A DNA stretch of 14,981 bases from an uncultured Treponema sp. GTDB taxonomy: Bacteria > Spirochaetota > Spirochaetia > Treponematales > Treponemataceae. The translations under genes were made by a program, and so were the position numbers. The notes under the pieces are model-generated. The model searched no databases. It had not been told where the DNA came from and saw nothing but the letters and a program-made list of their open reading frames with translations. The stretch lies in contig CALBXN010000229.1 of assembly GCA_937890485.1 (NCBI GenBank), positions 1 through 14,981 on the forward strand. Direction: 5' to 3'. Positions 1 to 6,653 of this stretch are shown here, piece after piece (position 1 is the first letter of the stretch; each line of letters starts with the position of its first letter).

Positions 1-279
1 ATCACGACTTAAATTTGCAAATTCAAAATGGCTAAAATCACTTGGATTTAAAACCATATCACGCACTCCAAGACTTCTTAGTAAAACTCTAGCGCTTTTT
101 ATTATATCTTTTGATTCAATTACCTCGCTATTTTCAATTCTGGCTCTAGCTTCAATAGCATATCTAGAATCGGTGATAAAAAATCTCTTATCACCAAATT
201 TTATAAATATCTCATTATCACAGCTATAACCACACTCAAAATATACGGCATTTTCATCTTTTAAGATATAGTCATGCAT
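1..279 (-). CDS. M24-family (Xaa-Pro aminopeptidase-like) peptidase, N-terminal part only
   Basis: The gene runs off the left edge; 93 codons are visible, starting at ATG 279. The visible protein begins MHDYILKDENAVYFECGYSC and continues with FFITDSRYAIEARARIE. This resembles the N-terminal, non-catalytic creatinase/prolidase-like domain of small M24 peptidases of Campylobacter and Helicobacter. The pita-bread catalytic domain with its metal ligands would lie beyond the edge, so activity cannot be judged. The start overlaps the end of aroQ by 8 bases, which suggests one operon and coupled translation. In Helicobacter pylori a proline-peptidase-like gene also follows aroQ, ahead of folK and flhF (recalled, not searched). 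Serine AGC and isoleucine ATA codons are frequent in this piece. The alternative ATG at 275 is in another frame. Confidence 0.72.
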   Translation of the reverse strand, partial: MHDYILKDENAVYFECGYSCDNEIFIKFGDKRFFITDSRYAIEARARIENSEVIESKDIIKSARVLLRSLGVRDMVLNPSDFSHFEFANLSRD

Positions 280-739
280 CTTTAGAAGCTGCTTCCATGC
301 GTTTGATTTGTTCAAATATTTGAAGCATTCCAATCATTGCCAAATGATAGCCAATCGGCCCAAATCCAGCAATATGTCCAGCACAAACTGGCGCTATTAA
401 ACTTTTATGACGGAACTCTTCTCTTTGATAAATATTGCTAATATGCACCTCAATAGCTGGTAAATTTACAGATGATAACGCATCTCTAATAGCAATTGAT
501 GTATGAGTATAGGCCGCTGGATTGATGATAATACCATCAAATTCTCCTAGGCATTCTTGAATTTTATCTACGATTTCACCCTCAAAATTACTTTGAAAAA
601 ACTCAATTCCAACCCCAGCTTGTTCAGCTACAGCCTTCATCTGTTCATGAATATCATCCATTGTCATCACACCATAAACTTTACGCTCTCTCTTTCCAAG
701 CATATTAATATTTGGGCCTTGGATTACCATTATTTTCAT
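272..739 (-). CDS. aroQ: Type II 3-dehydroquinate dehydratase
   Basis: This enzyme dehydrates 3-dehydroquinate to 3-dehydroshikimate in the cytosolic shikimate pathway to aromatic amino acids. The 155-residue protein has the family's usual length. It shows the N-terminal IQGPNINMLGKRE, the loop with the catalytic Tyr (KVYG), the FFQSNFEGEIVDKIQ segment, the NPAAYTHTSIAIRDAL segment with its conserved His, EVHISN, and the C-terminal SLIAPVCAGHIAGFGPIGY. The start at 739 is chosen because a GGAG ribosome site (745-749) precedes it; an ATG at 769 in the same frame has no such site. The sequence is close to the Campylobacter AroQ I remember and unlike a spirochaete gene, whereas genes to the right look spirochaetal. 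It overlaps the downstream M24 peptidase gene by 8 bases. Confidence 0.95.
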   Translation of the reverse strand: MKIMVIQGPNINMLGKRERKVYGVMTMDDIHEQMKAVAEQAGVGIEFFQSNFEGEIVDKIQECLGEFDGIIINPAAYTHTSIAIRDALSSVNLPAIEVHISNIYQREEFRHKSLIAPVCAGHIAGFGPIGYHLAMIGMLQIFEQIKRMEAASKDA

Positions 740-800
740 ATTTTTCTCCGATAAAAAATTGCATAACAATTATTTTACAAAATATTGGCTAAATTTTGGC

Positions 801-822
801 TATAATGTACGCTTTTTAAGGA
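801..822 (+). promoter_or_regulatory. Putative -10 box (801-806) and ribosome site (818-822) of the RRM gene
   Basis: A perfect TATAAT at 801-806 lies 22 bases before the ATG at 829, and AAGGA at 818-822 is a good Shine-Dalgarno site. No convincing -35 hexamer sits at the right spacing: TTTACA at 774-779 would need a 21-base spacer. A strong -10 in AT-rich DNA without a -35 is typical of Campylobacter and Helicobacter promoters. This is weak evidence that the epsilonproteobacterial-looking sequence extends to at least this point. The rest of 740-828 holds no gene. Confidence 0.45.
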
Positions 823-828
823 AAAAAT

Positions 829-1107
829 ATGAAACGAATATATATCGGAAATATGAATTTTAGCACCACAGAAGAAAGTATTAAAAATCTTTTTTCAAAA
901 TATGGGGATGTTGATTCTGTAGAAATTATAAAAGATAAATACACAGAACAATCTAAAGGCTTTGGATTTGTTGAAATGAGTGATAACGACGCAGAAAAAG
1001 CAATTTCATCATTAAATGGCAAAGACTTTGAAGGAAGAAGAATCAGAGTTAATTTTGCTCAAGAAATGCCACCTCGTAATGATGCTAGAAAATTTTTGAA
1101 AAAATAA
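829..1107 (+). CDS. Small RNA-binding protein with a single RRM domain
   Basis: The 92-residue protein is almost entirely one RNA recognition motif. RNP2 is IYIGNM at residues 4-9 and RNP1 is KGFGFVEM at 43-50, with the aromatic residues at Tyr5, Phe45 and Phe47 that stack on RNA bases in this family. A short basic tail (ARKFLKK) follows. Such stand-alone RRM proteins occur in spirochaetes, cyanobacteria and epsilonproteobacteria; their targets are mostly unknown, and roles in RNA chaperoning or cold response are only suggested. The start has a good AAGGA site. The next gene begins 5 bases after the stop codon, so the two are probably co-transcribed. This is the first gene to the right of the ancestry break, and I cannot assign it firmly to either lineage. 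Confidence 0.88.
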   Translation: MKRIYIGNMNFSTTEESIKNLFSKYGDVDSVEIIKDKYTEQSKGFGFVEMSDNDAEKAISSLNGKDFEGRRIRVNFAQEMPPRNDARKFLKK

Positions 1108-1112
1108 ATTCA

Positions 1113-1976
1113 ATGACAAATTACTACCAAAGTGATGAATTTAAAGAATTTTTAGAACCTCAAACTGACAGAACAGAATGGATTCAAAAAAAACTTTTAG
1201 ATTCAGGCATTGATTCTTGCGTTTTAAAACTTGGTGAACAAAAACATATTTATGTAAAATTTCCACTTTCATCATATAATCCTCTATTTAAAATAAAAAC
1301 AATTTTGGTACATTACGATAGAATTGGAATTGGTGCAAATGATAATAGTGCTGCTGTTTACCAAGTGATAAAATGGGCGCAAAAATTAAACACCCAATTA
1401 GATTTTCATAATATCAGAATTATTTTTACAGATGGAGAGGAAATCGGATTTGATTCTGAAAATAAAAATTTTCAAGGCGCATTAGGAATTGCTTCCATCT
1501 TTAAAAGATTAGGTTTAACTAATGATGATATTTATGCTATTGATAGTTGTGGCCGTGGAGATGTTTTGGTAGTTTCTTCAACAGGGAAAAATTCTGGCTC
1601 AAAAGATTTTACAAAAAAATTTAACATTCTTTACGAAAACACAATTGAATTAGCAAAAAAATCTTGCCCAGAAAAATGGGTTACAATTCCTGTTCCTTAC
1701 AGTGACAATGCAAGTTTTGTTGCCATGGGAATTCCAGCTATCGCTATTACTTTGTTGCCCAAAACAGAAGCAACATCTTATATGAGAGAATTACAAAAAA
1801 ATCATAATTTAAACAATGATGTTGTAAACCGAAGTGAAACTTCAAAAGACATTTTACCATTAACATGGAAAATGATGCACACAGACCAAGACTGTATAGA
1901 AAACTTAACTATAGAATCTTGGTCTGTTATGGAAAACTTTTTAGATGCCCTTGCTAAAGATAAATCCTTGGCATAA
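1113..1976 (+). CDS. M28-like metallopeptidase (putative cytosolic aminopeptidase)
   Basis: The 287-residue protein has the layout of a two-zinc aminopeptidase of the M28/MH clan. Candidate ligands and catalytic residues appear in family order: His67 and Asp69 in VHYDR, Asp77 in GANDNSAA, the Glu109-Glu110 pair in FTDGEEIGF, Asp144 in YAIDSCGRGD, and His256 in MMHTDQDCIENL, which matches the usual last metal ligand. SDNASF (197-202) is a substrate-side loop typical of the family. No signal peptide or membrane segment is visible, so it should be cytosolic. Substrate and physiological role are not known to me. No Shine-Dalgarno site precedes ATG 1113; with only 5 bases after the RRM stop, translation may depend on reinitiation. 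Its stop codon faces the DUF368 stop with a 2-base gap. Confidence 0.75.
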   Translation: MTNYYQSDEFKEFLEPQTDRTEWIQKKLLDSGIDSCVLKLGEQKHIYVKFPLSSYNPLFKIKTILVHYDRIGIGANDNSAAVYQVIKWAQKLNTQLDFHNIRIIFTDGEEIGFDSENKNFQGALGIASIFKRLGLTNDDIYAIDSCGRGDVLVVSSTGKNSGSKDFTKKFNILYENTIELAKKSCPEKWVTIPVPYSDNASFVAMGIPAIAITLLPKTEATSYMRELQKNHNLNNDVVNRSETSKDILPLTWKMMHTDQDCIENLTIESWSVMENFLDALAKDKSLA

Positions 1977-1978
1977 TA

Positions 1979-2853
1979 TTAACTGTTTTTTGAAGACAAA
2001 TAAGAAGTAAAAAATCCTACAACGCAGCACAATAAACCTACAAGCAATGCTCCTAGGGAAGTTGTAAAGGTATCTCCTGAAAGTTCAGTACATCTAGTAA
2101 TTAGCAATCCCAATGGGAATACTGTAAATATTGAGCCAATAATTAATCCTAAAATAGCACCGTAGGTTTGGCAAGGTACTTTTTCCATTAAAGTTCTAAC
2201 TAGATAAGCCCCAACCAATAAACCAATTAAAATACCAATTGCAGTTGGAATCATTAAAGGAATATTGAAATCAGAAACAGAACCAATTACGGTGGCGTAA
2301 GTTCCAATAGCAAGCAATAAAAATGAACCAGAAATTCCAGGAATTATCATTGCAATTGCACCTAATGCACCAGAAACTAATAGCAAGAAAAATAAAGGTA
2401 ATGAAAGTTCTGTATAAATTACAGTTGAAATTGAAACATCTTTGAAAACTGTCATTATTATCATTATACCTAAAAAAATAACACAACAAAGAATAGTTGT
2501 AACAAAGGATTATTTTCTGAAACTTCTTTCATTGAAGATTTTATTTTTCTATATATTAAAGGAATACTTCCTGCAATAATTCCTACAAAAAACAAATTAG
2601 TTTGCATTGGATAATGTTCAAAAAGAAATGTAAGTATTTTACTAAAACCAATTATCCCTGCTACCATTCCTAAGCCCAAGGGCAAAATGAATTTCCATTC
2701 TGATAAAATCTTTTTTATTTTGATTGTAATTACACCAATTAATCTATCATATACATTAAACACAACAGCGATTGTTCCACCAGAAACCCCAGGAATTACA
2801 TTTGCAACACCAAGAATAATTCCAATAAAAAAAAGTTTTATCGCTCCTATCAT
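1979..2853 (-). pseudogene. DUF368 membrane protein (PopT-like), split by a -1 frameshift
   Basis: Read leftward from ATG 2853 (GAAGGA ribosome site), the first 127 codons end at a TAG at 2472-2470. The remaining 161 codons are in another frame, from ATG 2464 to the stop at 1979-1981. Joined by adding one T to the T7 run, they give about 291 residues, a normal DUF368 length. Each half carries one copy of the family's signature: NVIPGVSGGT in the first and MIIPGISGS in the second, followed by hydrophobic membrane helices. DUF368 proteins have been identified as undecaprenyl-phosphate transporters (PopT) that return the lipid carrier across the inner membrane. The break may be a sequence error, a real inactivating indel, slippage, or two separately made half-proteins. 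The second ATG has a weak AGGT upstream and lies 5 bases after the TAG. Confidence 0.8.
2472..2478 (-). other. A7/T7 homopolymer at the DUF368 frame break
   Basis: Seven A residues on the + strand read as seven T on the coding strand. In the first frame the run is read TTT TTT TAG and stops. Adding one T gives TTT TTT TTA GGT ATA ATG, which restores the frame of the second half. The run does not form a canonical -1 ribosomal slippery heptamer because the preceding codon ends in A, so an indel or polymerase slippage is the simpler explanation. Confidence 0.75.
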
Positions 2854-2875
2854 AAAAATCCTTCACTTTATTTAG

Positions 2876-2919
2876 AAAATAAAAATTTAGCCGAAAGAAA
2901 AATCTCTCCTTCGGCTAAA
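2876..2919 (-). terminator. Rho-independent terminator after pgi
   Basis: A 10-base inverted repeat, TTTAGCCGAA at 2886-2895 and TTCGGCTAAA at 2910-2919, encloses a 14-base loop. On the leftward transcript leaving pgi (stop at 2942) the hairpin is followed by a T-rich tract (TTTTTATTTT), as expected of an intrinsic terminator. It lies between pgi and the DUF368 gene, so the latter probably has its own promoter or depends on read-through. Confidence 0.8.
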
Positions 2920-2941
2920 ACAAAGTATATTAAATTTTCAA

Positions 2942-4513
2942 TTAAATATCAAAAATTTCAGAATAAGCTTTTAATGCTCCGTCAACTTGACCAGCTAAAA
3001 CTTGTTTTGTAAGTTTTTTTCCAAGTTGAACACCTTCTTGGTCAAAACTATTTAAGTTCCACAAGAAGCCTTGGAACATAATCTTGTTTTCAAAATGAGC
3101 TAACAAAGCTCCCATTGATTCAGGATTTAATTGTTTTCCATGGATAAGACTTGAAGGTCGTTCTCCATCAAAAGTTTTATTTGGGTCTTCATCAGATTTT
3201 CCACATGCAAAAGCTACAATTTGAGCAACAAGATTTGCACAAAGTTTTTTCTGACTTGTAGAACCATCAACTTCAATATCTTCGCCTCGTTGATTATCCA
3301 TAAATCCAACAAATTGAAGTGGAACAATATCAGTTCCTTGGTGTAAAAGTTGATAGAATGAGTGTTGTCCGTTTGTTCCTGGTTCACCTAATAAAACAGG
3401 TCCTGTAACATAATCTACCTTATCACCAAAACGGTTTACATGTTTACCGTTTGATTCCATGTCAGCTTGTTGAAGATGAGCAGGAAATCTGCTTAGAGCC
3501 TGGCTATATGGTAAAACAACTGTTGATGGATATTCTTGTACATTTCTTTCATATAAACCGATAAGAGCATCCAACAATGCAGGGTTTTTCATAATATCTT
3601 TTTCAGTAGCAAGTTTATCTGCTTCGTGAGCACCTTTTAAGAAATCTGCAAAAACATCTGCACCAAATGCTAAACTTAAAATTGCGCCCCCTACAGCTGA
3701 TGAAGATGAATATCTACCACCAATGTAATCATCAATATAGAAAGAAGCAAGATATGCAGGATTATTTGCAAGAGGGCTTGTTTCTGAAGTTACAGCAATC
3801 ATGTGTTTTGAAGGATCTAAACCTGCTTTTGTTAAAAATCCTTTTACAAAAAGTTCATTTGCTAAAGTTTCTTGTGTTGTTCCTGATTTTGAAACTAAAA
3901 CAAAAAGTGAGTGGGCTAAATCCAAAGAAAGAGCAACTCCAGCACCATCGTCAGGATCAACATTTGAAATAAATTTTGCTTCCATCTTTAGTTTGTTGTT
4001 TTTTCTGGCCCATTGTTCTAATGCAAGATAAATTGCTCTTGGACCTAAATCTGAACCACCAATACCAATTTGAACAACTGTTGTAAATTTTTCGCAATTA
4101 GCGTTAGTGATTTTTCCAGAGTGAACTTTTTCAACAAATTCTGCAATAGCATCTTGTTGTGATTTATAAAAATCTCTTTTATTTTTTCCTTCTGAAATTA
4201 CATCTTTACCAAGTTGACCTCTTGTAAGATGATGAAGAACAAGTCTTTTTTCTCCAGTGTTAATCATTGCACCTTCGTACAATTCTTGAAATTTTTCTGT
4301 TGTTTGCATTTCATCAGACAAAGATTGTAAAACACTAAGAATTTGTTCATTTACCTGTTTTGCTGCGTAATTATAAGTTAATCCACCTGCCATTGGAACA
4401 GAACATTTTTTTACTCTTTCTGCATTTAATACATCTTTTAAAATTACTTGTCCTTTTAAAGACATAAGTTTTTTGTATGATTCTTGTTTATCAAGATTTT
4501 CCCAAGTTACCAT
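2942..4513 (-). CDS. pgi: Glucose-6-phosphate isomerase
   Basis: Pgi interconverts glucose 6-phosphate and fructose 6-phosphate in glycolysis and gluconeogenesis, in the cytosol. The 523-residue protein carries the family landmarks in order: GIGGSDLGP at 150-158, phosphate-binding SKSGTT at 208-213, GGRYS at 265-269, ESNGK at 353-357 with the catalytic Glu353, GEPGTNGQHSF with the ring-opening His384, and QLGKKLTK with the catalytic Lys499. Length and motifs are intact. The start at 4513 (MVTWENLD) is chosen because of a near-perfect AGGAGGT 4 bases upstream; an in-frame ATG at 4549 lacks one. argR lies 54 bases upstream on the same strand and a terminator follows. Confidence 0.97.
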   Translation of the reverse strand: MVTWENLDKQESYKKLMSLKGQVILKDVLNAERVKKCSVPMAGGLTYNYAAKQVNEQILSVLQSLSDEMQTTEKFQELYEGAMINTGEKRLVLHHLTRGQLGKDVISEGKNKRDFYKSQQDAIAEFVEKVHSGKITNANCEKFTTVVQIGIGGSDLGPRAIYLALEQWARKNNKLKMEAKFISNVDPDDGAGVALSLDLAHSLFVLVSKSGTTQETLANELFVKGFLTKAGLDPSKHMIAVTSETSPLANNPAYLASFYIDDYIGGRYSSSSAVGGAILSLAFGADVFADFLKGAHEADKLATEKDIMKNPALLDALIGLYERNVQEYPSTVVLPYSQALSRFPAHLQQADMESNGKHVNRFGDKVDYVTGPVLLGEPGTNGQHSFYQLLHQGTDIVPLQFVGFMDNQRGEDIEVDGSTSQKKLCANLVAQIVAFACGKSDEDPNKTFDGERPSSLIHGKQLNPESMGALLAHFENKIMFQGFLWNLNSFDQEGVQLGKKLTKQVLAGQVDGALKAYSEIFDI

Positions 4514-4517
4514 TGTA

Positions 4518-4524
4518 ACCTCCT
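4518..4524 (-). promoter_or_regulatory. Strong Shine-Dalgarno site of pgi
   Basis: The leftward strand reads AGGAGGT here, 4 bases before ATG 4513. It is the best ribosome-binding site in the window, fits a highly expressed glycolytic enzyme, and fixes the start codon. Confidence 0.85.
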
Positions 4525-4567
4525 GTATATTATAAAGTTTGCAACGCAAATCTTAGAAAATAAAATT

Positions 4568-5041
4568 TTATTCTTCTACTTCTGGAATTTTTTGTTTTAA
4601 TGATGCTATAAATTGATTTCCTGTATAACCTTCTCGGATGCAAGCAAAAACACAATTATCACCACCAGCAATTGTACCTATAACTTCATCCAATGCTAAA
4701 GAATCTAAAGCAGAAGCCACTACATCAGCATGCCCTGAATAAGTTTTTATTACAGCAATATTTCCTGAACATTCTATAGAAATATAACCTCTCAAAAAAT
4801 CCTGTGCCATAGTTAATTCAGAATCTTGTCTATTTTCATCATCTGGCAAAGTATACACATATCCATCATGACCATCAGAAACTTTACCAACTTTCAGTAA
4901 TTTTAAATCTCTTGAAAGTGTTGCTTGAGTAACTTCGTATCCTTCTTGTTGAAGAAGTCCTAAAAGAGTTTCTTGTGATTCAATTCTACATGATTTTATC
5001 AACTTTTTTATACTTTTAAGTCTGACATTTCGGCCTTTCAC
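4568..5041 (-). CDS. argR: ArgR/AhrC-family transcriptional regulator
   Basis: ArgR proteins are hexameric DNA-binding regulators that normally sense arginine and control its synthesis or breakdown. The 157-residue protein has the N-terminal winged helix (about residues 8-65) with the recognition segment TQATLSRDLKLL at 38-49, and the C-terminal oligomerisation and ligand domain ending near GTIAGGDNCVFACI at 122-135. In well-studied members this segment reads AGDD; here the first Asp is Gly127 while Asp128 is kept, which may change ligand binding. The start is a GTG at 5041 with GAGGT 5 bases upstream. No arginine genes are in the window, so its targets are unknown; pgi, 54 bases downstream on the same strand, may be co-transcribed. 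Confidence 0.92.
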   Translation of the reverse strand: MKGRNVRLKSIKKLIKSCRIESQETLLGLLQQEGYEVTQATLSRDLKLLKVGKVSDGHDGYVYTLPDDENRQDSELTMAQDFLRGYISIECSGNIAVIKTYSGHADVVASALDSLALDEVIGTIAGGDNCVFACIREGYTGNQFIASLKQKIPEVEE

Positions 5042-5061
5042 TATTTACCTCGTATATTTAT

Positions 5062-5096
5062 GTAATTACTATGTATAAAAATGCTTTAATTGTCAA
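5062..5096 (-). promoter_or_regulatory. argR: Predicted argR promoter with a small palindrome
   Basis: On the leftward strand a perfect TTGACA (5091-5096) is followed after 17 bases by CATAGT (5068-5073), four of six matches to TATAAT. Transcription would start near 5060, leaving a short leader with the GAGGT site. An 8-base perfect palindrome, GTAATTAC at 5062-5069, overlaps the -10 edge and start region. It could be an operator for self-control, but it does not closely match the E. coli ARG box. Confidence 0.5.
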
Positions 5097-5111
5097 GTCG
5101 TAATTTTATAC

Positions 5112-5140
5112 TTGAATCTAGTACAAATATCCAATATATT
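5112..5140 (+). promoter_or_regulatory. Predicted promoter of the TPR-PlsC-helicase operon
   Basis: TTGAAT at 5112-5117 and TATATT at 5135-5140 are separated by exactly 17 bases, five of six matches to each sigma-70 consensus. The expected start, 7 bases after the -10, falls on the A of ATG 5147, so the mRNA would have no leader. This fits the absence of any Shine-Dalgarno site before that ATG. It is divergent from the argR promoter. Confidence 0.55.
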
Positions 5141-5146
5141 TTATCT

Positions 5147-5884
5147 ATGAAAAGAAAAATTTTTGTATTAGTTTTTTTATTCGCAGTTATAAGTTGTTTT
5201 TGTTTTGGGCAATTACCAAAAGAATATTATCAATTTAGAGATGATATGTACAATTTTGCAAAATCTCCAGAAGAAATGGAAGTTACAGGAGCAGAACTTT
5301 TGCAAAAGGCAGATAAAGAACTTTCTGGTTACGAAAAATACCTTGCAAAAGCTCGATATGAATTTATTCTTGGAAGAGTTTGGTTTTATCAAAATAATAA
5401 TGAAAAAGCAGGTCAACATTACGATAAAGGAATTGAATACGCAGACCTTGCAATAAAAGAAAAAAGTGATGCTCAGTCTCAGTTAATTTATGCAGAAAAT
5501 ATAAGTGCAAACTGCGCTGTAAAACCTGTTAGCTATGTTTTAATTTGGGGTGTAAAAATTTCGCCTTTAACAAAAAAAGTTTTAGATATGGATTCTAAAA
5601 ATGGAGCAGCTTTTTATATGCAAAATGCACAAGATGTTTATGCACCTGCACCATTTAATAACCACAAGCGTGGAATCAAAAAAATGGCTAGCTTACTAGA
5701 TAATCCAAATGTAGTTTTAGATAAGGATGATAAATTTAATGTTTTAAGTTCTATTGGATATGCCAATATGCAACTAAAAAAATATTCTGAAGCAATAAAG
5801 TGGCTAGAAGATTCATTAAAAATTTATCCTGGTAATAAATATGTTCAATCTTTAATTGAAGAATGTAAAAAATTACAAAATTAG
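5147..5884 (+). CDS. Exported tetratricopeptide-repeat protein, possibly a lipoprotein
   Basis: The 245-residue protein starts with a clear export signal: Lys2, Arg3 and Lys4, then a hydrophobic core to about residue 16. Two outcomes are possible. Signal peptidase I could cut after CFCFG (about residue 21), or Cys17 in AVISC could be lipidated under the loose spirochaete lipobox. The rest is helical; residues 197-229 (NVLSSIGYANMQLKKYSEAI and onward) form a recognisable TPR, with weaker TPR-like helices around 63-105. The function is unknown; periplasmic scaffolding is a guess. ATG 5147 is preferred over the in-frame TTG at 5090 because the signal peptide begins there and a promoter ends just before it. 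PlsC-like and helicase genes follow at 18 and 13 bases. Confidence 0.8.
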   Translation: MKRKIFVLVFLFAVISCFCFGQLPKEYYQFRDDMYNFAKSPEEMEVTGAELLQKADKELSGYEKYLAKARYEFILGRVWFYQNNNEKAGQHYDKGIEYADLAIKEKSDAQSQLIYAENISANCAVKPVSYVLIWGVKISPLTKKVLDMDSKNGAAFYMQNAQDVYAPAPFNNHKRGIKKMASLLDNPNVVLDKDDKFNVLSSIGYANMQLKKYSEAIKWLEDSLKIYPGNKYVQSLIEECKKLQN

Positions 5885-5902
5885 AAAAAATAGGAATACA
5901 TT

Positions 5903-6640
5903 ATGGCGTATAAAAAAGGCGACTCACTAATTAAGAAAAATCCCCTGTTTGTTTTAGCATGTCATATGACATTTTATTTTGTTATTCCAATTGCTTGGGT
6001 TTTGTTTTTTTGTTTATACAGAGCAAGTATTAAAGGTCGTTCTAAAATAAAAACCTTTTTAAAATCAAAGAAACATGCTAGAGCAATTATTGTATCTAAT
6101 CACACAACTTTTTTTGACCCAATTCTTACAAGTGCTGCAATACTACCTTACTGTATGTATCATACTTTATTAGAAGCAACTGTTTGTACTCCAGTATTAG
6201 GAACATTTATTCAACTTCTAGGAGGAATGCCAGTTCCTAGAGGAAAAAATAGCACAGAACGATTTACCCAAGGAGTAAAATTAGCTTTAACAAAGCGGCC
6301 TTTTGTTCATGTTTATCCAGAAGGAGAATGTTTTGTTCACAACCAAAATGTTCAAAAATTTCATCGGGGAGCATTTTTAGTATCCAAAGAATTAGATATT
6401 CCCGTAATTCCAACTGCGACAGTTTTTAAAGAACCAATTTCAATTTTAGGATGGAAAAGCCGAAGACCAAGAGCAGAATTTCACATTCTTTCCCCAATCT
6501 ATCCTAGTGAATTTGAAAACGAAAAAGATTTTGCAACATTTGTACAAAACAAAATTCAAGAAGAAATAAACAAAAATGGTGGAATTAATACGTATTTTAA
6601 AGGTAAAATGGAACGCATTGGCGGAATTAACGCAGAATAG
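5903..6640 (+). CDS. PlsC-family 1-acyl-sn-glycerol-3-phosphate acyltransferase
   Basis: Members of this family transfer an acyl chain to lysophosphatidic acid to make phosphatidic acid at the inner face of the membrane. The 245-residue protein has an N-terminal membrane segment (about 14-40) and the four acyltransferase blocks in order: NHTTFFDP with catalytic His67 and Asp72, GGMPVPR at 107-113, VYPEGE at 138-142, and IPVIPT at 166-171. Length and motifs are normal. Other acyltransferases share this fold, so the exact acceptor is inferred. An AGGA site precedes ATG 5903. The gene sits 18 bases after the TPR gene and 13 before the helicase gene, probably in one transcript. Confidence 0.88.
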   Translation: MAYKKGDSLIKKNPLFVLACHMTFYFVIPIAWVLFFCLYRASIKGRSKIKTFLKSKKHARAIIVSNHTTFFDPILTSAAILPYCMYHTLLEATVCTPVLGTFIQLLGGMPVPRGKNSTERFTQGVKLALTKRPFVHVYPEGECFVHNQNVQKFHRGAFLVSKELDIPVIPTATVFKEPISILGWKSRRPRAEFHILSPIYPSEFENEKDFATFVQNKIQEEINKNGGINTYFKGKMERIGGINAE

Positions 6641-6653
6641 GTAAAATAACAAT

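Noticed and set aside
4529..4534. A perfect TATAAT on the leftward strand upstream of pgi.
   Set aside because: A start 7 bases downstream would fall inside the strong AGGAGGT ribosome site, and no -35 hexamer fits a 16-18 base spacer.
4538..4550. Small palindrome TTTGC-AAC-GCAAA between argR and pgi, possibly an operator.
   Set aside because: The arms are only 5 bases, occur once in the window, and match no regulator site I recognise.
5062..5069. GTAATTAC palindrome as a confirmed ARG box.
   Set aside because: It lacks the TGAAT/ATTCA arms of the known box; it is kept only as a possible operator in the argR promoter entry.
5090..5146. N-terminal extension of the TPR protein from a TTG at 5090.
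   Set aside because: It would precede the signal peptide with 19 unrelated residues and place the promoter inside the coding region.
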